NCBI GenBank assembly: GCA_018713755.1 | Contig: DVOG01000054.1 | Coordinates: 1 to 28,719 of the forward strand | Reading direction: 5' to 3' | Source: Candidatus Spyradosoma merdigallinarum | GTDB lineage: Bacteria > Verrucomicrobiota > Verrucomicrobiia > Opitutales > UBA953 | DNA: 28,719 nt | Part shown: positions 23,493 to 28,719 of the stretch, piece by piece | Position numbering within the stretch: position 1 is the first letter of the stretch | How the letters are laid out: every line of letters starts with the position of its first letter | Program-made: the position numbers and the translations under genes | The notes under the pieces: generated by a model | Told to the model about the DNA's origin: nothing | The model's input: only the letters and a program-made list of their open reading frames with translations | Databases searched by the model: none

Positions 23493-24980
23493 ATGAAACC
23501 GGTAGTATTCAACAGTACACTCCTCCGCGACGCGCACCAGTCGCTCGCGGCAACTCGCATGAGCACGGCGCAGATGCTCCCGATTCTGGACAAGCTCGAC
23601 GCCGTCGGCTACGGGCGGCTCGAAACTTGGGGCGGCGCGTCCATCGACGCGGGTCTGCGCTTTCTGAAAGAATTTCCGTTCAAACGCCTCGACGCGCTCC
23701 GCGCCAAGACGAAAACCCCGCACATGATGCTCATGCGCGGGCAGAACATCGTCGCTTACAATCAGTCTCCGGACGACGTCGTCGCCGCGTTCGCGACGCA
23801 GGCGATTCGCCACGGCATGAACACGATCCGCATTTTCGACGCGCTCAACGACCCGCGCAACATGAAGACGGCGATCGAAGCGACGAAGAAAGCCGGCGGC
23901 GAGGCGCAAGGCACGATCTGCTACACGAACAGCCCGGTTCACACGGTCGAAGGCTTCATCAAGCTCGGCTGCACGCTCGCGGACATGGGCGTGCACAGCC
24001 TCTGCCTCAAGGACATGGCGGGGCTCGTTTCGCCGCGCGCGGCTTACGACATCATCAAAGGGCTGAAGGACAACGTCAAAGTTCCCGTGTGGTTCCACAC
24101 GCATGAGACGACGGGGCTCGGCGCGTCCTCCTATCTCGCGGCGATCGACGCCGGCGTCGACGCGGTCGACGTCGCGATTCGCCCGTTCTCCGACGGGACC
24201 GCGCACCCGGACCACACGCGCATGATGGCGCTGCTCAAAGGTCACCCGCGCCGCCCGAACTACGACGCGCAGCTCATCGAAGAAATTTCCGCCTACGAAA
24301 AAGGCGTCTACGAAGAGCTTTCCAAATTCACGAGCCACAAAAACGAAGTCGTCAACATCGACGCGCTCCGCTACGAAGTTCCCGGCGGGATGCTTTCCAA
24401 CTTCCGCAACCAGCTCAAGGAACTCAAAATGGAAGACAAGTTCGAGGAAGTCTGCGCGGAAATTCCCTATATCCGCGAAAAGCTCGGCTGGATTCCGCTC
24501 GTCACGCCGACGTCGCAGATCGTCGGCACGCAGGCCGCGATGAACGTCAAGTTCGGCCGCTGGAAACAGTTCATTCCCGGCGCCATGGACATCGCGCTCG
24601 GCTACTTCGGGCAGACGCCCGCGCCGGTCGATCCCGAAATCCGCAAACTCGCCGCGGAACGCTCGAAGAAAGACCCGATCGAATGCCGCCCCGCGGATCT
24701 GATCAAGCCGCGCATGGAAGAGCTCCGCAAAGAGCTCAAGGAAAACAACCTCCCGGCGGACGACGAGCACTGCGTCATCTACGCGATGTTCCCGCAGCAG
24801 GTCAAGGAGCTCTATTTCCCGCCGAAAGAAGAGCCCAAGCCCGCTCCCGCGCCCGCCGCGGCTTCCGCCGCCCCCGCGCCCGCCATTTCCGCGCGCGTCG
24901 GCGTCTCCGGCAACGTCACGAACCTCGCGATGACGATCAACGGCACGACGCACGCCGTTTCCGTCGAAGAAATCGCCTGA
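23493..24980 (+). CDS. OadA/PycB-type carboxyltransferase subunit lacking the biotinyl domain
   Basis: A 495-aa protein matching the carboxyltransferase part of oxaloacetate decarboxylase alpha subunit and pyruvate carboxylase subunit B. It would move CO2 between a 2-oxo acid and biotin. Motifs are NSTLLRDAHQSLAATRM (metal Asp13), YTNSPVHT, LCLKDMAGL with the carbamylated Lys173, and WFHTHETTG (His202, His204 metal ligands). The conserved domain continues to about residue 440. A PAPAPAA linker follows, then about 30 residues (ending NGTTHAVSVEEIA) that look like the first strand of a biotinyl domain. The stop comes before any AMKM biotin motif. The biotin carrier must therefore be a separate protein, or the gene is shortened. 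No oadB, oadG or biotin carboxylase gene is nearby. Confidence 0.88.
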   Translation: MKPVVFNSTLLRDAHQSLAATRMSTAQMLPILDKLDAVGYGRLETWGGASIDAGLRFLKEFPFKRLDALRAKTKTPHMMLMRGQNIVAYNQSPDDVVAAFATQAIRHGMNTIRIFDALNDPRNMKTAIEATKKAGGEAQGTICYTNSPVHTVEGFIKLGCTLADMGVHSLCLKDMAGLVSPRAAYDIIKGLKDNVKVPVWFHTHETTGLGASSYLAAIDAGVDAVDVAIRPFSDGTAHPDHTRMMALLKGHPRRPNYDAQLIEEISAYEKGVYEELSKFTSHKNEVVNIDALRYEVPGGMLSNFRNQLKELKMEDKFEEVCAEIPYIREKLGWIPLVTPTSQIVGTQAAMNVKFGRWKQFIPGAMDIALGYFGQTPAPVDPEIRKLAAERSKKDPIECRPADLIKPRMEELRKELKENNLPADDEHCVIYAMFPQQVKELYFPPKEEPKPAPAPAAASAAPAPAISARVGVSGNVTNLAMTINGTTHAVSVEEIA

Positions 24981-25008
24981 TTCGTCGTCGGACGATTTCC
25001 GCAAACGC

Positions 25009-25052
25009 AAAAAACGGCGTTCCCGCAAATTTCCGCGGGAACGCCGTTTTTT
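25009..25052. terminator. Bidirectional terminator built from a GGGAACG word pair
   Basis: AAAAAACGGCGTTCCCGC (25009-25026) and GCGGGAACGCCGTTTTTT (25035-25052) are perfect 18-bp complements with an 8-nt loop, AAATTTCC. The tract extends to eight T. It separates the convergent carboxyltransferase and rsfS genes and should stop transcription from both sides. Confidence 0.92.
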
Positions 25053-25088
25053 TTGCGCGCGAGCGATGCGCGCCGCGGCAACGACGCG

Positions 25089-25697
25089 TCAGAGCTCGAT
25101 GCGCTCGCCGTCCTTCCAAAGCTCTTCGAGGGCGTAAGTCCGCCGACGGTCTTCCGAGAAAATGTGCACGACGACGTCGAACGCGTCGACGACGCACCAG
25201 CCGCTGTTCGGCTCGTTCTGCACGCGCACGTGCGCCGCGGGAACGACGTCGCGCACCGCCTTTTCCAGCTCGATGCGCAGCGCGCGCAGATGCGGATCGG
25301 ACGTTCCCGTCGCGATCACGAAATAATCCGTCACCGGAGATTTTTCCCCGAGAAAAATCACCTCGATGTTCGCCGCTTTCTTCTCTTCGAGCGCGGCGAC
25401 GCAGCGCCTGACAAGCCCGATGCCCGCCGCGGGATTTTCCGCCGGCGCATCTTTTTTCCGCCGCGCGGGGGCTTTTTTCTTCGCCGCCGTTGCGGGCTTT
25501 TTCAGAGCGGCGGATTTTTTCGCGGGCGCTTTCGCCGGCGTTCCCGCCGCCGCGGATTTTTTCGCCGCGCGCTCAGGCTTCGCCGCCGCGGACGCTTTCG
25601 CCTTCGCGGGCTTGGCGGGGACGGTCTTTTTCGCCGGCGTCCGACGCACGGTCTCGGCGGGCTTGGTCTTTTCCGCTGTTTTCTTCGTTGCTGCCAT
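25089..25697 (-). CDS. rsfS: Ribosomal silencing factor RsfS with histone H1-like N-terminal extension
   Basis: A 202-aa protein in two parts. Residues 1 to about 85 are almost only Lys, Ala, Pro, Arg and Thr with PAKK/AAKK-type repeats, like bacterial histone H1-like tails. Residues about 88-202 are a standard RsfS (RsfA/YbeB) domain, with LEEKKAANIEVIFLGEKSPVTDYFVIATGTS, NSGWCVVDAFDVVVHIFSEDRRRTYALEELW. RsfS binds L14 and blocks subunit joining in starvation. Typical RsfS is about 105-120 aa. The only in-frame ATG start before the domain gives the whole extension. The first 125 nt overlap the end of the nadD frame. The nadD-rsfS order is common in bacteria, so the domain call is firm; the extension is unusual. 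Confidence 0.9.
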   Translation of the reverse strand: MAATKKTAEKTKPAETVRRTPAKKTVPAKPAKAKASAAAKPERAAKKSAAAGTPAKAPAKKSAALKKPATAAKKKAPARRKKDAPAENPAAGIGLVRRCVAALEEKKAANIEVIFLGEKSPVTDYFVIATGTSDPHLRALRIELEKAVRDVVPAAHVRVQNEPNSGWCVVDAFDVVVHIFSEDRRRTYALEELWKDGERIEL

Positions 25698-26571
25698 AAC
25701 GGTAAAGATGATTTTCGCGAATGATAGTCAAAACCTCCGCCGGCACGCAACCGCGGAGTTCGTCGATTTTCCCGGCGGCGACTTTCGCGCGGATTTCCGT
25801 CGACGACAAATCCATCGGCGGAATCGCCAGCGGCACGACGCGCGCGACGCCGCGCAGCGCGGCGGAAACGGGCGGCAGCGCGGCAGCGTCGCGGCACATG
25901 ACGGCGAATTTCACCTTGCGGCAAAGCCGTTCCGCGTCGCGCCACTTGTCGAGCAACGCCAACTGGTCCGCGCCGAAAATCCAAAAGAAGTCCGCGCGCG
26001 GGAACGCATCCTCAAAATGTTCGACCGTGCGGACCGACCAGCTCGTCCCGCCCTGTTCGAGCTCCCAGGACGAAATTTCCGCGCGCGGGAACGGCGCGAG
26101 CGCCGCGCGCAGCATCGCCAGCCTCAGCGCGCCCGAAGCGCCCGGCGCGCGCGTCTTCAGCGGCGACTGCGCGGCGGGAACGAAGATCAGCCGGTCGAGC
26201 TTCAGCTCGGAAAAAGCGGCCTCGGCGAGCGACAGGTGCGCCCGGTGCGGAGGGTCGAAGCTCCCGCCGAAAATCCCGACGCGCATCCGCCGAAACAGCG
26301 GTTCGCCCGGCGCGGGGACGGGATCGTTCCCTCCGCGGGAAAACGGGTTGCACCGCAGCACGCGCCACGCCGCCAGCAGCGTTCCCGTAAAAAATCCGTG
26401 CTTCAGCAGCGCTTGCCGCGCGTACTCCGAGCACGTCGGCGAAAAACGGCAGAAGCCGTTCCCGCCGGAAAGAAGCCGCAGCGCCGGCGAAACGATTTTC
26501 CGGTAAAACGCGATGAACGCGAGCGCGACGAAAACGCCCGGCCGCCTCAGCGCTTCCGCGACGCGCTTCAT
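25573..26571 (-). CDS. nadD: YidD-NadD fusion: membrane insertion factor joined to nicotinate-nucleotide adenylyltransferase
   Basis: One open frame of 332 residues holds two proteins that are normally separate. Residues 1 to about 85 are YidD: IAFYRKIVSPALRLLSGG, CRFSPTCSEYARQALLKHG and WRVLRCNPFSRGGNDPVP. YidD assists YidC membrane insertion. After a ten-residue link, NadD begins at Met96 (codon ending at 26286): MRVGIFGGSFDPPHRAHLSLAEAAF, then FVPAAQSPLK, FFWIFGADQLALLDKW and MDLSSTEIRAKVAAG. NadD makes nicotinic acid adenine dinucleotide in NAD synthesis. No stop lies between them. The ATG shares a base with the rnpA stop. The last 40 or so residues (after ENHLYR) overlap rsfS and look non-conserved. 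NadD may also start independently at Met96. Confidence 0.88.
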   Translation of the reverse strand: MKRVAEALRRPGVFVALAFIAFYRKIVSPALRLLSGGNGFCRFSPTCSEYARQALLKHGFFTGTLLAAWRVLRCNPFSRGGNDPVPAPGEPLFRRMRVGIFGGSFDPPHRAHLSLAEAAFSELKLDRLIFVPAAQSPLKTRAPGASGALRLAMLRAALAPFPRAEISSWELEQGGTSWSVRTVEHFEDAFPRADFFWIFGADQLALLDKWRDAERLCRKVKFAVMCRDAAALPPVSAALRGVARVVPLAIPPMDLSSTEIRAKVAAGKIDELRGCVPAEVLTIIRENHLYRYGSNEENSGKDQARRDRASDAGEKDRPRQAREGESVRGGEA

Positions 26572-26963
26572 CACGCCGAGCCCCGCTTTCCCGCATTCCC
26601 GCGGAGGCGGGCGACGATGCGCCGCGCGGCTTCAAGATAGCGCGCTTCGAGTTGCGCGAAAGGAACTTTTTCGAAACCGCGGCGCGCGATGACGATGACG
26701 TCCCAGCCCGGCGGGAACGCGCCCGCGTTTTTTCTGAAAATCTCGCGGAAAACGCGTTTCGCGGCGTTGCGCCGGACGGCGCGATTGCTCACCGCTTTTT
26801 TCGACGCGATGACGGCGAAGCGCGGGAACGCGCGCGGCGCGGACGCCGCATCCGGAGGCGCGGCATTGACGACGAAAGGCCCGCAATTGTATCGCGAGCC
26901 TTGTTCCTGCAAGCGGGAAAAATCGGCCTGAAGCCGAAGTCTGTGCGCGGCGGGAAAACGCAT
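26571..26963 (-). CDS. rnpA: Ribonuclease P protein component
   Basis: The 130-aa basic protein is the cofactor of the RNase P ribozyme that trims tRNA 5' ends. It begins MRFPAAHRLRLQADFSRLQEQGSRY and has the conserved RFAVIASKKAVSNRAVRRNAAKRVFREIFRKN, including the family's RNR-type basic helix. WDVIVIARRGFEKVPFAQLEARYLEAARRI follows. The ATG at 26963 is the only one consistent with the family; the longer open frame upstream runs through other genes. It follows rpmH by 20 nt and overlaps yidD by one base (TGATG), giving the classic rpmH-rnpA-yidD series. Confidence 0.94.
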   Translation of the reverse strand: MRFPAAHRLRLQADFSRLQEQGSRYNCGPFVVNAAPPDAASAPRAFPRFAVIASKKAVSNRAVRRNAAKRVFREIFRKNAGAFPPGWDVIVIARRGFEKVPFAQLEARYLEAARRIVARLRGNAGKRGSA

Positions 26964-26983
26964 CTCCCGCGCAAGAAAACCGC

Positions 26984-27118
26984 TCAGTCGGCGAGGCGCT
27001 TGCGCCCCTGCGCGCGACGGTTGGCGATGACCTTGCGGCCGCCGCGGGTCTTCATGCGGGCACGGAAGCCGCACTTGCGCGCGCGGCAGATTTTGGAAGG
27101 ACGATAGGTCGGCTGCAT
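26984..27118 (-). CDS. rpmH: 50S ribosomal protein L34
   Basis: A 44-aa gene: MQPTYRPSKICRARKCGF, then RARMKTRGGRKVIANRRAQG and RKRLAD. It matches L34 in length and pattern (TYxPSKxxRAxxxGFRARMxTxGGRKVxxxRRxxGRKRL). Two cysteines (in SKIC and RKCGF) replace basic residues common elsewhere. It heads the rpmH-rnpA-yidD cluster. There is no Shine-Dalgarno before the ATG, and I see no DnaA boxes upstream although this cluster is often near the replication origin. Confidence 0.96.
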   Translation of the reverse strand: MQPTYRPSKICRARKCGFRARMKTRGGRKVIANRRAQGRKRLAD

Positions 27119-27268
27119 AACTGACTTTTATTTGATGGTTAAACTGAAAAGGAAGGAAAGAAGAAACCAGTTCCGGCTCGGGGCGGCAAGTTTTTTTTTT
27201 CGCCTTGCGGAGCGGCGGGAACGCGCATAGCCTTGCGTCCGTTTTTTTTTCAGCCCGGCCGCGCTGCG

Positions 27269-27329
27269 GGAACAGGAAGCCGCCGGCGTCGCCGCTTCGC
27301 GGGAAACGCGTTCCCGCGGGAGCTGTTCC
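27269..27329. promoter_or_regulatory. Nested hairpin in the rpmH/thi4 divergent gap
   Basis: GGAACAG (27269-27275) pairs with CTGTTCC (27323-27329), and inside it GCGGGAA (27299-27305) pairs with TTCCCGC (27311-27317) around ACGCG. This could fold in a thi4 leader RNA about 55 nt before the ATG. The 265-nt gap holds no TPP riboswitch that I can recognise and no DnaA box. It also holds two T-runs (near 27190 and 27241) and three GGGAAC/GTTCCC words. Confidence 0.4.
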
Positions 27330-27383
27330 GGGACAGTTCATTTTCGATTCAACGCAAAAGAAAAAGCAAAGAAAGCAAAAGCC

Positions 27384-28160
27384 ATGGTCATGGAAGAACA
27401 GATTTCGAGCGCCATCGTGCGCTCGTTTTTCAAAAAGCTCGAAAGCAATCTCGCGGTGGACGTCGCCGTCGTCGGCGCGGGACCGAGCGGGCTCGTCGCC
27501 GCGCGCGACCTTGCGAAGGCGGGCTTCAAAGTCGCCGTTTACGAAAGCAAGCTCGCGCCCGGCGGCGGCGTTTGGGGCGGCGGCATGCTGATGAACGAAG
27601 TCGTCGTGCAGGACGACGCCGCGGAAATTCTTCACGACTTCGACATCACGACGGTTCCGCTCGGGAACGGCTACCAGACGCTCGATTCCGTCGAAATGGC
27701 GGCGGGGCTGATTTTCGGCGCGCGCAAGGCGGGAGCGATCATTTTCAACACAGTCTGCGTCGAGGACATCGTTTTCCACGACAGCGTGGTTTCCGGCGTC
27801 GTCATCAACTGGAACCCGGTGCGGCGGCTCGACATGCACGTCGACCCCATCGTCGTCACGGCGCGCGCCGTCGTCGACGGCACGGGACACCCGAGCGAAA
27901 TCGTTCAAAAGGCCGTGAACAAGGCCGGCGTGAAAATCGATTCGCCCTCCGGCGGCATTCTCGGCGAAAAACCCATGTGGATGGAAGACGGCGAACGCAC
28001 GACCGTCGAAAATACGAAGCGCCTGTTCCCCGGGCTTTACGCCTCGGGCATGGCGGCGAACAACGTACAAGGCGGCTTCCGCATGGGGCCGATTTTCGGC
28101 GGCATGCTCAAAAGCGGACGCAAGCTCGCGCGCATCATCGCCGAAGATTTGAAGCGCTGA
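27384..28160 (+). CDS. thi4: THI4-family thiamine thiazole synthase (sulfide-dependent type)
   Basis: A 258-aa flavin/NAD-fold protein that forms the adenylated thiazole precursor of thiamine from NAD, glycine and sulfur. Motifs are DVAVVGAGPSGLVAARDLAKAGFKVAVYE (dinucleotide fold), GGGVWGGGMLMNEVVVQ, VVDGTGHPSE, and the C-terminal GLYASGMAANNVQGGFRMGPIFGGMLKSGRK. In yeast THI4 a cysteine donates its sulfur and the protein is used once. Here that place reads MHVDP with His152, as in archaeal enzymes that use free sulfide and turn over. It is followed by thiE, which supports a thiamine role. It should not be called a ribose-bisphosphate isomerase, an old misannotation of this family. An in-frame second ATG lies two codons on. 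Confidence 0.93.
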   Translation: MVMEEQISSAIVRSFFKKLESNLAVDVAVVGAGPSGLVAARDLAKAGFKVAVYESKLAPGGGVWGGGMLMNEVVVQDDAAEILHDFDITTVPLGNGYQTLDSVEMAAGLIFGARKAGAIIFNTVCVEDIVFHDSVVSGVVINWNPVRRLDMHVDPIVVTARAVVDGTGHPSEIVQKAVNKAGVKIDSPSGGILGEKPMWMEDGERTTVENTKRLFPGLYASGMAANNVQGGFRMGPIFGGMLKSGRKLARIIAEDLKR

Positions 28161-28234
28161 AAAACGACGACGGCGGGAACGCCATGGGATGCCGCGCGCA
28201 ATCCCCGCGCTCCCGCGTTTTTTTTCTTTTCCTT

Positions 28235-28719
28235 ATGGAAGATTCCTTCGGCCTTTACCTCGTCATCACGAATCCCGCGACGAGTTATGAAACCTGCGCG
28301 GACGCAGCCGTGCGCGCAGGCCTGCGTCTCGTTCAACTGCGCATGAAGCGCGCGCCGCGGGAACGCGTCGTCGAAACCGCGAAAAACATTCGCCGCATCA
28401 CTGCGGGAACGCGCACGCTCTTCATCGTGAACGACGATCCTGAAATCGCCGCGGAAACGGAGGCCGACGGCGTGCATCTCGGGCAGGACGACATGCCGCT
28501 GCCCGCCGCACGGGAACGCTTCCCGTCGCTGAAAATTTTCGGGCTCTCCACGCATTCGCTCGCGCAAGCGACTGCCGCGAGTGCCGCCGCTCCCGACTAC
28601 GTCGGCGTCGGCCCCGTCTACGCCACGCCGACCAAGGAAATTCCCGATGCGACGCTGGGCCTGCAGACCATGCGCGCGATGATCGACGCCGCGCCTTGTC
28701 CCGCCGTCGCCATCGGCGG
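28235..28719 (+). CDS. thiE: Thiamine-phosphate synthase ThiE (cut by window end)
   Basis: The frame from ATG at 28235 stays open to the end of the window, 161 complete codons. It reads GLYLVITNP, VRAGLRLVQLRMK, TLFIVNDDPEIA, EADGVHLGQDDMP, IFGLSTHS and DYVGVGPVYATPTKEIPDATLGLQTM, the ThiE pattern in order. ThiE couples the pyrimidine diphosphate to the thiazole phosphate to give thiamine phosphate. It follows thi4 by 74 nt and is likely co-transcribed, although a T-run (28219-28226) after GC-rich sequence in the gap might attenuate. The last 40 or so residues lie outside the window. No Shine-Dalgarno; the start is preceded by a T-rich stretch. Confidence 0.93.
   Translation, partial: MEDSFGLYLVITNPATSYETCADAAVRAGLRLVQLRMKRAPRERVVETAKNIRRITAGTRTLFIVNDDPEIAAETEADGVHLGQDDMPLPAARERFPSLKIFGLSTHSLAQATAASAAAPDYVGVGPVYATPTKEIPDATLGLQTMRAMIDAAPCPAVAIG

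Larger units (their letters stand above)
291..28518. repeat. Dispersed word GGGAAC/GTTCCC (core GCGGGAACG) found throughout the window
   Basis: By hand count + strand GTTCCC occurs about 100 times and GGGAAC about 60 times, most extended to CGGGAACG or GCGGGAACGC. Roughly 50 copies lie in the autotransporter gene; the rest are spread over genes and gaps in both orientations in near-equal numbers. Near-misses such as GGGAGCG are also common. Counts are approximate. Confidence 0.75.

Noticed and set aside
27119..27383. A replication origin near rpmH
   Set aside because: The rpmH-rnpA-yidD cluster often lies near oriC, but I see no DnaA boxes, no dnaA and no suitable AT-rich repeats in the gap.
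27240..27383. A TPP riboswitch before thi4
   Set aside because: The conserved CUGAGA and ACCUGA blocks are not present; only a nested hairpin is seen.
26571..28070. A 499-codon minus frame running from thi4 into rnpA
   Set aside because: Only the last 130 codons match RnpA; the upstream part is antisense to thi4 and skips over rpmH in another frame.

Overview
The window is high-GC bacterial DNA packed with ordinary housekeeping genes on both strands. It also carries one very large surface-protein gene and a striking dispersed DNA word, GGGAACG/CGTTCCC. The large protein is an autotransporter with the GGA[I/L/V] and FxxN repeats known from chlamydial polymorphic membrane proteins. That, the high GC and the lack of recognisable Shine-Dalgarno sequences suggest the PVC group, possibly Verrucomicrobiota; this placement is an inference. 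A glycyl-radical-enzyme activase, an OadA-like carboxyltransferase and a THI4 of the sulfide-using (His) type together suggest an anaerobic or microaerophilic life.

Layout. 1-2046, minus strand: pflA, then a promoter, an FMN riboswitch and ribB, then a tRNA-Glu with its own terminator. 2047-3878, plus strand: rplM-rpsI, terminator, rdgB, tRNA-Leu(UAG) and a two-way terminator. 3896-12275, minus strand: an LptF/LptG-type permease, then gyrB-gyrA-typA. 12432-13718, plus strand: a dihydroorotase-like gene with altered metal-site residues. 13740-15481, minus strand: fmt overlapping an RluA-family pseudouridine synthase gene. 15542-21511, minus strand: the roughly 2,000-residue autotransporter. 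21647-23344, minus strand: a small membrane-anchored protein and an M42 aminopeptidase. 23493-24980, plus strand: an OadA-like carboxyltransferase that stops before the biotinyl domain. 25089-27118, minus strand: rpmH-rnpA-(yidD-nadD)-rsfS, in which yidD and nadD form one open frame. 27384-28719, plus strand: thi4 and the start of thiE.

Functional links. rpmH-rnpA-yidD is the classic ribosome/RNase P/membrane-insertion cluster, here joined to the nadD-rsfS pair. fmt and the pseudouridine synthase share a 1-nt TGATG overlap. thi4 and thiE supply the thiazole half and the coupling step of thiamine synthesis. gyrB and gyrA are adjacent.

The main unexplained signal is the hexamer GGGAAC (usually GCGGGAACG). 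By hand count it occurs about 160 times in either orientation, several-fold more than base composition predicts. It is found in genes in different codon frames and between genes. Inverted pairs of it build at least two rho-independent terminators. This resembles DNA-uptake sequences or other genome-wide selected words, and I do not know it as a described element.
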